Assembly: GCF_037975245.1 (NCBI RefSeq)
Contig: NC_092568.1
Coordinates: 19,933,001 to 19,997,000, forward strand
Direction of reading: 5' to 3'
DNA length: 64,000 bases
Origin: Apostichopus japonicus
Lineage: Eukaryota; Echinodermata; Holothuroidea; Aspidochirotida; Stichopodidae
Shown in pieces: positions 24,001 through 37,100 of the stretch; the first letter of the stretch is position 1, and the number at the start of each line of letters is the position of its first letter. A model generated the notes under the pieces. It was not told the DNA's origin, made no database searches, and worked only from the letters and a program-made list of their open reading frames with translations. The position numbers and the translations under genes were made by a program.

Positions 24001-27000
24001 TCCTTTAAAGTTGTCAGATACAAAAAAACTTGTCTGCTTGAGGTGATTAGGTCAATCGATCTACCGAGTGTGCAGTTGTTGTGAAGAGACAGGTAAGTGA
24101 GGAGAAAAGTAATACACTCAGTTAGACCTCTAATTCTCTTGCTCAAGAACTAAATGTGCTATGTGGACCCACAAAGCACTCAAGAAACTGTAGGTTTTCA
24201 AGAAAAACAACTCATAAAAATGCCTAAATAATTTGACCTCAGCTCTTATTTTAAATACCATGTTTGGACTGGAGTGGTTTTCGTCCCCTAAACATTGGTA
24301 GGCTGTTACCATCAAATCTTTGTCGTTGTAGGAAGGAAGTGGAACTGAAGACAATTCAAACTAAGTAGAAAGCAAAAATATGAAATTACAGAAGCAACTA
24401 GTAATTATCAAACTAACAAATAAATAAAATGTTTGTTCAAAGAAAAGTCCATAAGAGATATGATAACTTATATCAAGATGAAGTACTTTTTTACCTTAAT
24501 TTTTTATCAAAGAGATCAAAAACATGGTAATATGGATACAATTATAAAAAAAAAACCATAGTGTATCAAACATATAATCATTACCCTTGTATGATCCCCG
24601 CACTCTCCAATTGTCATCCCCACCTCCCCCACACACCACAACCCCAACCCCCATATTCTTTCTTCAACTGAAGTTTGGTGTTGTTCTTTCAATTGTCTCT
24701 AATTAACTTGCTTAGTTTAGCTCAAATTAGTGGGTCAACCTACAAGATGTGGCATCACACATACGTCACAGCTGTTTCCTTATTTGAACTTTGAACTATT
24801 TTATTTTTATTTTTATCCATTTAAGCTATTCAAACAAAGCAATATCTGCAATTATCTTGATGTAGATAATCTGGAGTTCCAATGTGACAGTCATGCAGAA
24901 GCAAAAAAACTTGGTGCATTTTTAATACCTTACTCTACTTTACTAATTTATTTTGTATTTTCAAGGTTTATCAAAAACATACCAATTACAATTACATTAT
25001 TCCCAATTTCATGGGTAATATAAATGTGATATTTTATGATAAAGATTTCTTATGGAATACATTTTCTGAGCATAGTTTTATCATTTTTTATGCTAATTGA
25101 ATGTAGCTAAATTTACCGTTATACAATTAATTAGTAAACTAAACTATTTTCAAGTGGGGGGATCAGCTATGTGATCTAGAACTTACTGAAAAATCCATCA
25201 TATTTGGTTTATGACGACTTCTTCTTCTTCTTTTAAATAGAGGTGTACTTGTGGTAGCTTTCGGTTGTTCTTTGTCTTGCTCCTGTGATAATGCAAAATT
25301 TAATGCTAATTGAATTTCATAATTAAAAACAATAAACATTTTGGCACCCAAAATTATACCTTTCCCTCTTTAATGTGCGGTCGTGTATAACGTCAAGCCT
25401 GCGAAATTCACCGAGCATCTCTGCATAACAACACAGAATGTAGCAAGGAAGAAAGAAATTCAAGAGAAATAAGGAATTCCTAATTTTCACATGTACAACA
25501 GTTACGTTAAGTAGACAAATGAAAAATTCTAAGAAAATGCATTCGCACATTGTAAACAATTTTGATTGTCTAGTTTAACTTAAATCTGAAAATGGCTTAC
25601 TTTTGAGTATCAGATGACTATGACTATTAAGGTCAATCATAGCTTTAAATATATATTTTAAACTTCAAATACCTCTTTTCCTCTTCTAAACTTGTTTGGC
25701 ATATTTGTATAAATCATCTGCAGCTTTCTATTAATCTGTTAATCATACCCAACATTTGGTGGAAGCTAACAACAATTCATGTCAATCCAAGACTGATCGA
25801 TACCTAAATTAAATGATCAGTTTCTTACCTCCGGTGGTTCGAGGTTCCAGGTTGACACTGCTTTCTTAAGAATGCTAACAGACGGTGATAGTTTTGGAAA
25901 ATTTGTGGATGCTGGCGATGCCTTTATTCTGCTACCAGGCACATAAATGGATTCCTCATTCTTTTTGTTAAAGCTTACTTGCTTTGTATGTGCTGTATCC
26001 ACCTGTGTATGAAACAAGATTAATTTTATGAGTAAAAGTGGAAAATATGTTTCGATTCTTAACTGTGCCTGATTTGGATGCAAATTTTGGATGTTATGGT
26101 TACTTGATATCTCCTTCATGCTGAATTGACATCTTAATTCCTTAAAAAGTAAGTTGTTAACATCAAGTTCTGAGTAACTGACAAAGCTTCGAGTGAATTG
26201 CTAACATTCTAGCTATATATATATGATGAATTCCAATTCATATATTCATGCACAAATGGTACCATTTTAAAGGTTTGTAGTTACAAATAGCAGTAAATAA
26301 TATTGCATTGTAATGGTTAAAAGAATACATATATCTTATTTCTAAGAGTTGTGCAGCAGTCCAAACTATTTTCTTATCTAAACGGCTCTCTCTAGTTTTT
26401 TTTCTTCCGAAGGACCAACAGTTTATTTGAAGTAAAGGTGCTCAATTATACTTTCCATTATATCTATTAAATATTGGTGGACAAGAAATATTTATCCCAA
26501 AACCTTTCAACTTGTCCAAGCGAAACAGCCAAGTACCTACCACAAACCTAACAAAGTCAAGTTTCTCTTATGATACTTTATGTAATAATTACTTACAAGG
26601 ACAGGTGGTAGTTTCTTCGCAGATGTTCTTTTAATGTTGTGTTTCTTTGGAGTCTTGATGAAACCAGCCTGATTGTCTTCCTTGGCCAACTTAGAAACAG
26701 GGCCGGCTGCCAATAATGACAAATTATTGCATAAACTGATATTAAAAATATCTCTCTGTAGGGAATTTTCTAGGTTAGAGGCACACGTTATGAGACCATA
26801 ATTATAAAATTTGTTAAGATAATTATTAAAATGACTCAATAGTCATGCTAAAGAATATCACACACAAGAAACAAATCAACAATATTTGTAAATACAATTA
26901 CCAATTGTACAGCATAAGTCGGTGATTGAATGTAAATAACATAGCTTACTTTTATAGTCACTAATCTCTTTTGGGAGAATAATCTAAAAGAAAATTATAA

Positions 27001-30000
27001 AAATAAGGATAAATAATGCACCTTAAAGCTACTGTTTGTTTAATACAAGGATTGTTGGGTAAATGATGCACCTTAAATGTGCAAAGCTACTGTTTGTTTA
27101 ATACCAGAATTGCTGGATGATTTATGCACCTTAAAGGAGCAAAGCTATTGTTTGTTAATACAAGGATTGCTGGATAAATAATGCACCTTAAAGGAGCAGA
27201 GCTATTGTTTGTTTTATACAAGGATTGTTGGATAAATGATGCACATTAAAGGAGCAAAGCTATTGTTTGTTAATACAAGGATTGCTGGATAAATAATGCA
27301 CCTTAAAGGAGCAGAGCTACTGTTTTTTTAATACAAGGATTGTTGTGTAAATGATGCACATTAAAGGAGCAAAGCTGCTGTTTGTTTAATACAAGGATTG
27401 TTGTGTAAATGATGCACCTTAAATGTGCAAAGCTACTGTTTGTATAATACCAGAATTGCTGGAAGATTGATGCACCTTAAAGGAGCAAAGCTACTGTTTG
27501 TTTAATACCAGTATTGTTGGATAAATAATGCACCTTAAAGGAGCAAAGCTACTGTTTGTTTAATACGAGGATTGTTGGGTAAATATGGCACATTAAAGGA
27601 GAAAAGTTACTGTTTCTTTAATACAAGTATTGTTGGATAATGATGTACCTTATAGGAGCAAAGCTACTGTTGTTTAATACCAGGATTGTTTACATTTTAC
27701 AAGAGAACCACAGACACAGTTCATTCTTCATTTGGTTATACGATTGTGTTACTATCTCCAGTGTAACTGATTTTACTCTTAAAATTTTTTAATTTAAAGA
27801 AATAGATACACAACCGTCATATGACTATATATTTCTGCATTGTCATGAATATCTATTTACCACTGAAATCAAATGATTTGATTTGATAAGGAACATATAT
27901 GTATATATATCGTGAAGTTGGTTGGTTGGCAATACTTGGCGCAGAGTGCTCTATGTCCGGTGGTCAGAGCAAAATATAGGTTGAGACTAGTGGAACGCTA
28001 ATATTTGCACTCTTCAGTGTTCTACTAGTGTTCCACTAGTCTCAACCTATATATATTTATATATATATATATAGATAGATATATATATGTAAATTTCAAC
28101 AGAGCTGTAACCATGACTGTCAACACTTTAATTCACTTGAGGACAAAGTTAAATTACTAATTACCCTTTTGAATGTTTGTATGTATTTCTTTCAAAGTGC
28201 TGTCATTTGAACCAGTTCTCTTGGAGACTCCTTTTAACGTAGAATAAGCATCCTCCTCAGAAGTAACGCCTCCAGAAGAGGTCAAATTGCTCCCTGAAAA
28301 GGAGTGAATTTACTATAAAAAAAATGTCACATTAACCATGACACATGTAGCAACATCAAATCTTCATACTCCCATGGATGAGAGCCATTTTTTCTCTTTC
28401 TTTGACAGGAACAGTATAGCACAAGAGCAATGGTAAGTACATGGAAATGTGGTCAGGTCAAAAACAGAAATTTGCCCTTGATAATAATCCTTTTGTAGGC
28501 TGTCATTTTATAGGTAATATTAGATCCAGTTTCTTACAACCTCCTACTCCATCAAATATATTTTGACCTTACTTTTCAGACAAGCTACCTCCTCAAATAT
28601 AATGCTGCTCAAACAAAATTAAGAATTCACATGAACTATATTTATGTAAGCCACATAATATTAATTTGACATTCCTGTACATATAAAAAATAATTTATGT
28701 CAAAGTTAATATCTTATTTGTTACTGGGCGTGGTTGATCATGGGGTCGTCGTCACCAACTACGACACAAAGTTTCAATTAGTTTTATCAAACTGAATATA
28801 TTTTCTCAGTCATTTTGCCACTCCAGAATTTGTCATACCTTACCTGATATGTCAGAAATATCTTGAAAGACAGACACATCTTGAATGTGTTTTGCCCAGT
28901 GATTCTCGTCAGTCAATGTAGAATTTTTCTTGCCTTTAGCTCTCCACTTTTTCTTATGAAGATTTGACTTTGAAGCCATATCTACAAAAAGATTGGAAAT
29001 AAATAATTGAAAAAAGCCCTTTAAGTTAACATTTCTAAAAAAGATGAGTAAATTTAATCATGACAATATACACGTGCATAGTTAAACAGGGTAATTTTTC
29101 TTTGGTGAATTAATTAAATCACATGACCCAGACCCAACTTTTTTATATATGCCCACATCTCTCACATATATGCCAAACATGACATGTGTTATGTCAAACA
29201 CTTATAGTGTTGTGAACCCTAATAAATATAAAATATATGCAGATGTATGTAAATACTCTGTTAACTTTTCCCTTAAATGATTTCCAGGAATTAAACATAT
29301 ATAGAGTGTGATTGGCTGCTGCTGTCTTGTGACAGAAACGTTAAGTTATGATTGGATGAGAGTATCATGTCTTTTACCTTGTGTATTGTAGTTTTGTAAG
29401 CCAATTCAGTCTCACTGTATAGCTCTACTGTGTAAGGTCTCCGTGTGTGAAAGGCACGTTAAACATATTATTACCGAATTATATAGGTTTCAACATATTT
29501 AATCTAATCAATCCTGCAAAATAAATAGAACGAAATCATTATAAATATCAGTTGGACTGGTAATGTACGTATTTGTGTCGTCCCTGCAACGAGACCATCG
29601 AAATCTGCCTAACCGTACCGGGACGGACGCGACAACATGTCTCAGCTATTTGTGAGTGTTGTGTGTCATTGTAATGTCTAGTATGTTGTCTACAATGTAC
29701 AGGTCCCTGTTTTAATAAATTAAATTTTCATTCCTTTGTAAGGACTGACCTCGAAGAAAGAGCTTGGCGGGAGAAATTGTCAATGCATCTGAAACAGATT
29801 CACCTCTGTCTTTGGTTCCTTTCCCAACCAATTTGGTAGCTGTTAAAAAACAGAGATAAGTGAACATTGCAAATAAAATAAAAACTGTTACTAGTCTAAC
29901 AAAAATCAAATACAAAAATATGAGATGAGAATTTTACTTCATAGGTTTGCAAAAGAAGCAATGAAAAAACATGGGGAGCAAAACCATAGAGTATCAAACA

Positions 30001-33000
30001 TATAATCCCCTTGTATGATCCCAGCACTCTCCGATTGTCACCCCCACCTCTCCCCACACAAACACCACAACCATTCCCCCCCTCCTCAAACCAATTTGGC
30101 AGCTGTTATAAAGACAGAGATAATTGAACATTACAAATAAAAAACACTGTTTCTAGTCTATCAAAAATCAACTGAGAAAGATGAGATTGGGAATTTACTT
30201 CATAGGTTTGCAACTGAAAAGCAATAAGTTATCGTTACTTTAAATTTGTGAGAGACCAAAAATTTCTTCTCTCTTATGTTAATCGGATGATAACACAAGA
30301 GAAGCCAAAAGGTTATAACCACACAGAACTTTTACTTTTGTAAAAGTTCCGGTGCTGTGGCCGAGTGGATAAAGGCTGTAGCATTTGAAGCAATGAGGCT
30401 TATCAATCGGGAGGTTCTGGGTTCGATACACGTCCGGGTCATAGTAAGGTCAAAGTAAGGTGGGTTTCTTCATCCAAGAGCAACCTAAGGTTTTTCCCAT
30501 CTGAAATGACTTTCTAAATTGAAAAGATTCCAAATTTGAGATAAAATGTGGAATCGGAAGCCACCCGACGTGTTAATTATAATCCATAAGCCCTTGTGGG
30601 TTTCTCCCACATTTGTGGTCCCTTTAGTGTCGTAAACATAACTGCTGATTATTAGTTTGCTGACTGGTCTCCAATTATGTACCAATGGTACATGACTTAC
30701 ACTCAGATTAACATGCTGCAAAGTTAAGAATCAAAATGCAAAAGACACCTTCAAGTATTAAAGGGAGACTTACGTGGTGCATCTCTCATTACTTCAATAT
30801 CATCTGCATCAAGAATATCCTTTCTTGGGCAAAATTTCTGACTCTTGCCAATATCTTGAACTTCACTATCTATCGTTGATTGTCTTGGCAAAGAAGACTC
30901 TCTGACAACTGTTAATTCATCGTCTTCAGTTCCTGTAAGAGTTAAAGGTAACACTTAGACAGACAAACAGTGTGTTGAAGACATACAGAGATAAACGCTA
31001 TCAGTAGCATCATATAGTAAGGAGGAAAACAAAAATGCAGTTGCAGTGAAGATGTGTGAATTGGAGGGATCTCTACTATTATGTTTAACTTGATTTTTTT
31101 CTAGTTAACACATGGCTACCGTTGTCAGGCAACAGAATGAAATCAAGAGGCACATGATAGTGAAAATGAATGGTTGATGGAAGATTCAAGCATGTCCAAA
31201 GGAGAAGTGGGGATGCGGGAGGGACCATAAACGTATACCTCTGCAATGACCTGGCTGGATATGTCTTCAAATTTAAGACCAAAATTATAAATGATAAAGG
31301 ATGTACATAGACTATTGAATACAAGTAATAAGAACTAATTATTAGTTACAGTTCTTATTATTTGTGTTGTATTGAACAAAACTAAGAGTAAGTTAAATTA
31401 CACCATGCAAGTGGCATTTGTAGCTAAAAAGATCCTTGTGTAAATACATATACATGAAACAGGTTAGCCATAGACATATAAGTTTTACATCTCAGTCCTA
31501 CCAATAAAAATCTTGTTGACGCATGAGAAACATTTTCCATTTTTTATCAAATGTTACAAAGTAACTAAGGATGACCGAAATGTGTTAGTAACTAAGGATG
31601 ACCGAAATGTGTTACATAGTAACATAGTAATTGTTTACTTCAAAGAAACTGGTACATTCAGTAAAATTCTTTAAAAATTTGGTCACTCTCAAGTTTTTTT
31701 TCAGTTTGTAATTACCAGGTAAACAGCACATATTCCCGTATTAATTAGGGTATCACATATTAAAGATGCATTCACTAAAGTGTAACACGAATACTACACT
31801 CTGCTATGTACAAACTTGCCATCTTCTATAGAATCAATTGTCATGAAATTTGAATCACTGAAGGAATCTTCGGCATCTTCTGACTCCTGCCTCAGCGAAT
31901 CCTTTGTCAGTTTTGTCGTCCCCTGCATCTTTCTCCCAAAGTTTGTTGTTTTACAAAGTTTTTGCAACTTATTAGCTGTTTGAGAAGATGGAACTGTATT
32001 CCTAAAAGGCAATAAAACGACACATAATTTTGAATAAATATTTCTATATGATGTAGAGTTCAATATCTACTGTAGTAAACAACTCAAGACTCATCTCATG
32101 GGTTGGTTCCTGGAATGAAAACCAGCTTATTTTACAGTAAATGTACTGAATGTTTCCTTCTGTATCTTTCTTGTTGCAAATATTATTTGTTTAATAGTTT
32201 GCTTAAGAATCTGACAAAAATGTTCTCAAATGCAAAGCCAACATATAAACATATGCATTGCAATATTACAGATTCAATTTCAGTGTATTATTTCATTGAG
32301 GAGATTAAAACATCAAATAAGTGATTTAATATTTGCATGTATCACATGCCACTTAAATAACATCTTCAAACAAATAGTTTGCTTAAGAATCTGACAAAAA
32401 TGTTCTCAAATGAAACGCCAACATATAAACATAAGCATTGCAATATTACAGATTCAGTGTATTATTTCATTGAGGAGATTAAAACATCAAATAAGTGATT
32501 TAATATTTGCATGTATCACATGCCACTTAAATAACATCTTCAAACTAATAGTTTGCTTAAGAATCTGACAAAAATGTTCTCAAATGAAAAGCCAACATAT
32601 AAACATAAGCATTGCAATATTAAAGATTCAGTGTATTATTTCATTGAGGAGATGAAAACATCAAATAAGTGATTTAATATTTGCATGTATCACGTGCCAC
32701 GTAAATAACATCTTCAAACTAATAGTTTGCTTAAGAATCTGACAAAAATGTTCTCAAATGAAAAGCCAACATATAAACATAAGCATTGCAATATTACAGA
32801 TTCAGTGTATTATTTCATTGAGGAGATTAAAACGTCAAATAAGTGATTTAATATTTGCATGGTTTCACATGCCACTTTAATAACATCCTCAAACTAAACT
32901 TACTTTTTTGGAGCAGTCGGTCTTCCTGTGTCATCAGATTCCTCTATGATAATTGAATACTGGACCTTCGGTCTTGCCCGAAAAGGAGCTTCAGTAAATA

Positions 33001-35633
33001 ATAAATGAGACTAGAGTATGAACTTATTACAGACCTATGTTAAAGTTGAGTTTACTAATGATCAGCACTGCTGCAAACCAAACACATATTGCATGTCAGC
33101 TGTGCACAGAAAGGCATTAAATGCCAAAACATACTATGAATGCAAAGGCAAAAACAACCAAACAAACAAAGGAGCCTTAGTAAACAATGAAAGAGCATGA
33201 ACTTATTACAGGTATGTTAAAGTTGAGTTTACTAATAATCAGCACTGCTGCAAACTATACACATATTGCATGTCAGCTGTGCAAAGGAGGGCATTAAATG
33301 CCAAAATATACTATGAATGCAATGGCAAAAACAAACAAAAATTTCAACGACAAATAGCAGTTTTTGTACACAAAATACACACTGAAAGAAGAAAATGAAA
33401 CAATGTGAAAGATGCAAACAATAAAGTAATGCCAGACTGAAAAATGCCAACAAGTCCTTTTAAACTACTCTCGTGAAAGTTCTGACAATCCAAATTATTA
33501 TATTTATAATTGACTTGAAACAATACTGCATGTCTCAATATGACAGAAATAATGATATCAGCTTGTTAAATGCTTGAGAAATGAGGGACCATTATTTCAC
33601 GTTCTAGCAGATTTGGAGATAACTGTGATGAATTCTGAGAGGATAAAATACATAATTAAGATAAATATTAACATATTGTAAAAATGGACTAAAAATTCTG
33701 TCATTTGTACCAACTTGTATTCACAAAATAAAGTGGTACATTCTTTAGGAAGCCACATGACCATGGTTTGCTCTGATGTACTTCACATTGTTTTACAGTT
33801 TACATGTTAGATATACCAGATTTATATTCTGCAATAATTATATAAATAGAATAACTGATTAAGATACTTTACCCTTAGGATTTTTCTGAAGGACTTCGTG
33901 CTTACTTCCGTCTGAGGTATCAGTACTGTCATAAAGAGTTGATGTCATAGCTGAACTGCAGTAGGAGTAGCAGTGAAAAAATCCAAGCTATTTTAATTAT
34001 ATGTATTAAATGAAATTATTATTATTATTATTATGATTATGATCATTATTATAACGTATTAATCATTGCTAATTAGGGCAATCATGCATAAAGTGGTAGA
34101 AAGATAATCTTTGAACAATCGGTTCAGAAGCGCATCAATGCCTGTTATTACATACTAATCAACCTGCTAATCTTTCTTGAATGTTGGGGGATTGGACAGA
34201 TTTATAAAATTGGTAGCATTTTTGCAAGGCTTCTAGTATACTTTAATATTTACATTTTGTAGCCTATATTATTTTTAATATGAGAGCTACACGCCCATTT
34301 CAACAATTGCAACTTCTACAGCAAGATTTAGAAATTTTACAATAATTGCTTAGGGGCTACCCCTGTCCTCTTTCATAGACAAAACAAAATAAACTGTATG
34401 ATAGTGATAATTGTTGGCAAGATTATATGCAAGACCAGAGACAATTCATACAATTGGTAGCTGAATTCATGAATAGGCTTTAAGGAAGGTAAAAGGTTCA
34501 GGTAAAAGGAAGGTAAAACGATCTTATGATAGAAGTTGTGAGTTCTGGTACTCAAATCTGAATTGGTGAATACCAATAGCAGTCCTGATGACAACTATAA
34601 TTAAGCAATTAACTAATTAAGTTGTGAGAAGATAGCTAAGTGAGGAATTTCTGTCTATCTCTCTCTCTCTCTTCATTCCCTTTTTTTTGTTAAGTGAAGG
34701 AAATTCCACTTACATCGTGTAAAATAAATATTTGCAAAGACAACCTATAAAGGAGAAAGGCTCAAATTGGCAGGTTTGTAATTGAGAACATCTTTGAAGA
34801 ACAGGAAACATGGAAGACACAACATAAATACCTTTGACGTTCGGTGAATGAAAGAAACTGTGAGTTTTCGCTGTATTGTGAAGAGTTGCTGTCTGAAGAA
34901 AACGAGGAGTCATCAGAAGACACAGGAGATGTAGTCGGTGGTATGTAAGTGTCCACAACTGCATAGAAATACACATCCAAAGGGTCAGTATCATTAACAG
35001 GCATACACAGATCATCAGACATGCCCCCAAAGTTTGCGATGCTACAAGTTGCTAAAGTTTATCAAAAAGTACTTTCCTAGAGGTTGTCTGACCGTCTAAT
35101 TTATTAAGAGGCATTGAAGAATAATATTGCACTAGTGATTAAATGCATTTCACATTGAAGGGAAGTTTGGGAACATTCATCATTGGTAACAGTAAAATTA
35201 TTGAGAGTCTGTCACTTACTGATCACAACCCTTCAACGCTACTGATTTGAGTGTACATATAGCAATTAAAAACCTTCATTCAAATACTTCCCAACTTGAC
35301 TACTCCAGATGCTAAACTGGGCTTAAACTTATCTTTGCACCCTGTAATACACCCCAGATGAACCCAATTTAAGCTTAATTACATACTTGTTGATCCCTTC
35401 AGCACAGTCTAGGCCCTACTTTTATAATTGGCTCAGCTTTTAAGCAAAATTTTCTTCATAGAGCCATTGACTATTCGTTTATGTGAGTTTTGTTTCCATT
35501 TCTTTGTCTTGTACTTACCATTACTGATTAGAGGTAAAGGATTCCGTCTATTGGAGGTCAATGACACCCGAGACCTTCTGTTTCTTGAGTAAGTTATTGG
35601 GAAAACCCGTTTTCTTTTGGACCAGTCTGTCAT
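21011..35633 (-). CDS. Unidentified 654-aa basic Ser-rich protein with PP1-docking-like motifs, 14 coding exons
   Basis: Coding exons in order of transcription: 35633-35519, 35051-34832, 33955-33873, 32988-32904, 32001-31820, 30932-30774, 29839-29750, 28981-28844, 28293-28165, 26706-26597, 26002-25829, 25282-25187, 23445-23287, 21235-21011 (ends in TAA). They total 1965 nt; every junction keeps frame, and one donor is GC (31818-31819). The N-terminus is basic (RKRVFPITYSRNRRSR); a Ser/Asp-rich segment follows (VSSDDSSFSSDSNSS). KQVSF (444-448) fits the RVxF motif and SILK (480-483) the SILK motif, both known protein phosphatase 1 docking sites; basic clusters FKRRRRSRHK and LKRRCSLRL look like nuclear signals. 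Low complexity suggests disorder. I do not recognise the family; a mitotic or chromatin PP1 adaptor is only a guess. RVxF preceding SILK is the reverse of the usual order. Confidence 0.78.
21390..21620 (-). mobile_element. tRNA-derived SINE, family S1, copy 2
   Basis: Reverse-strand copy of the S1 SINE: TTAGATCCTCCTGCAAGCAG (3' end) at about 21401, through box B (GAGTGACTCAAACTCGGGACC on the plus strand) to GAGCTAAC (box A) at 21609-21616. It lies in the last intron of the 21011-35633 gene. Confidence 0.85.
22209..23084. mobile_element. hAT-like non-autonomous element, family H2 (composite)
   Basis: The left end is CAGTGGCGTAGGAAGG and the right end GTTCCTACGCCCTTG, flanked by an 8-bp duplication CCCACCAC (22201-22208 and 23085-23092). 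The right half matches the element at 42216-42582 in inverse orientation, e.g. ATTTTCTCATTTGGAAATGA. A second terminus-like start, CAGTGGCGTCACCAG at about 22281, suggests a related element inserted inside it. No transposase is visible. Confidence 0.8.
24560..24660. repeat. Dispersed repeat, copy 1 (matches 29985-30080)
   Basis: About 100 bp starting CCATAGTGTATCAAACATAT and ending in a CCCCA-rich tail closely matches 29985-30080. Type unknown; both copies are in introns of the same gene. Confidence 0.65.
27006..27690. repeat. Minisatellite, about 12 copies of a 57-58 bp unit
   Basis: The unit contains ATGCACCTTAAAGGAGCAAA and CTACTGTTTGTTTAATAC, repeated from about 27006 with small substitutions. 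It lies wholly inside intron 9 of the 21011-35633 gene. Confidence 0.92.
27974..28052. repeat. Perfect 23-bp inverted repeat (stem-loop)
   Basis: Left arm 27974-27996 (ATATAGGTTGAGACTAGTGG...) and right arm 28030-28052 are exact reverse complements around a 33-base loop. The loop itself contains CACTCTTCAGTG. It is intronic and next to a (TA)n run. Confidence 0.85.
29820..30230. repeat. Segmental duplication spanning an exon boundary, plus dispersed repeat copy 2
   Basis: Sequence 29826-29965 (beginning AACCAATTTGGTAGCTGTTA, which includes the 5' edge and acceptor of exon 7 of the minus-strand gene) recurs, diverged, at 30090-30230 (ACCAATTTGGCAGCTGTTAT). Between them lies the dispersed repeat also present at 24560-24660. 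The second copy keeps an AG acceptor dinucleotide but only a few exon bases. Confidence 0.7.
30349..30722 (+). mobile_element. tRNA-derived SINE-like repeat (Leu/Ser-type head)
   Basis: The head has box A CTGTGGCCGAGTGGATAAAG (about 30354) and box B GGGTTCGATACAC (about 30419), and is long enough for a variable arm as in tRNA-Leu/Ser. It is followed by about 250 bp of unrelated tail. The 3' boundary is uncertain and only one copy is present in the window. Confidence 0.6.
32193..32895. repeat. Tandem repeat, four copies of a 174-180 bp unit
   Basis: Copies start with AATAGTTTGCTTAAGAATCT at 32193, 32373, 32547 and 32721. They share CATTGCAATATTACAGATTC and TCATTGAGGAGATTAAAAC. The array ends about 8 bases from the splice donor of exon 4 (exon edge 32904) of the minus-strand gene. 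Confidence 0.93.
33018..33336. repeat. Tandem duplication, unit about 179 bp (second copy shorter)
   Basis: Copies start with ATGAACTTATTACAG at 33018 and 33197, and both contain CACATATTGCATGTCAGCTG. The second is cut short. Apparent ORFs through it are by chance. Confidence 0.85.
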
Positions 35634-37092
35634 TTTATTAGATCAGTGGAATAGAAAACAGCTCTGCAAAAAAGAAAAGAAAAAGGAAACCAGTTAGAAA
35701 AGTTCATGTAGGTATAAACTGCTGCAGAATGTATTCGACCTCTTTTGGGAGATCTTGGACAGAGATTGGAGTTCTTATTATGGAATTTAATGTGATGAAT
35801 TTCTCTATATTTGTCAAAGTTGTTGATATTTAAAGGAATTTGCATGATTTTTCTTTTCTTTTTCTGGTGGGGGGGGGGGTATGGGGGCAATATCTAACAT
35901 TATATTTGTCTATCGCAAGGCCTAACGTTGGCTATAGCTTAGCCCACATACTCTCCCAATGTATGCCACACACTATTTCATAAAGTAAGAACATCGCAGG
36001 ACCTAGGCTAAAATTACCCTAGGCCTACAGAAATTACAAGCTGGAATTGCAACATGAATGTAGGTCTATCTTTCTTACTTCCAAAATGCTACACTATGTG
36101 CAATGTGGTCCATTACTGATATCAAATAGGCCTGGCGGTAAGGGCTATGGTTTTAGCAATGGGGCAATGACTACAAAAACGTGATTACTTTTCTAGCAGT
36201 CTTACTGTGCAAGTGCTTTTAAAAAAGTGTGTGGCCGATCTTAAACTAGCTTTTGTTCAAACCAATGTATGCAGCCTAACGTACATAAAGCTATAGTTCA
36301 TCAGATTTTACTGTCAAACCAGGCTAGTAATATACAATGTATTAGTTACTAGTATAGTACTAACTTAGCCTATGCCTAACTTGTAGGCCTATCCGTTAAT
36401 GTTACTGTTAGTCCTAATCAATCGAATACTAGTTACTGTTAATAGTGTTAAGCTAAAACTTAGCTTATTAATATTACATTACATGTTTGATTACATGGCT
36501 AATTAGAGAGGCATACTTAAATGGACGCTTTGGAGGCTTTCTTTGGTAAATCTAGTCACCATACATTGTAGATAAAGTACTATTTGGCTCTAGTCTACCT
36601 TTCGGTAAATACGGATTAGGCCTTACGTTAATTAGGCCTAGGCCTAGCCTTAACAACAGTAATTTACGTAGGCTTTGGCCCTAGCCTAGTAGGCCTAGGC
36701 CGCATTTAGCCGATTAAGTACGTCACTAAAATGTATTATTCGTGGTAAGTTTGCTCAAAGTTCATCCATGGATGCATGTAGCGACAGACTATCTCTGCCT
36801 GGCCAAAAAACTCAATTGACGTAGCATAGGCCAAGGTAATATTACCGCTGAAATAAATTCTTCACAAAAACTGTCGTCTGCGAAGTGATTAACGTTAGCA
36901 GACCAGTCCAAAGAGATGTAGGCTACATACACGTACACAAGCATATAGGCTAGGCATATGTTAGTGGCTATCAGTGTTATGTCAGATAACGTCAAAACAA
37001 CCGCGCAAATAAGCTACTTTGCAAACTGAGGGAGCTATATATGTACACTTGCACAGAAAATCATTACGTACATGTGCGAAACTATTTATAAT
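35634..37092. other. Upstream region of the minus-strand gene
   Basis: This is the promoter and 5' UTR side of the 21011-35633 gene. It contains a poly-C/G tract near 35869-35885 and many AGGCCTA/TAGGCC motifs at 36000-36720. No ORF or RNA gene is supported. Confidence 0.6.
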
Positions 37093-37100
37093 ACTAGAAC

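Noticed and set aside
26945-26990. Possible small exon of the minus-strand gene (between CTTTTAG and GTAAGC)
   Set aside because: In the phase required by its neighbours it contains an in-frame TAG, and the flanking exons join correctly without it.
27006-27690. CRISPR-like repeat array
   Set aside because: Units are contiguous, with no unique spacers, in an intron of a eukaryotic gene: a minisatellite.
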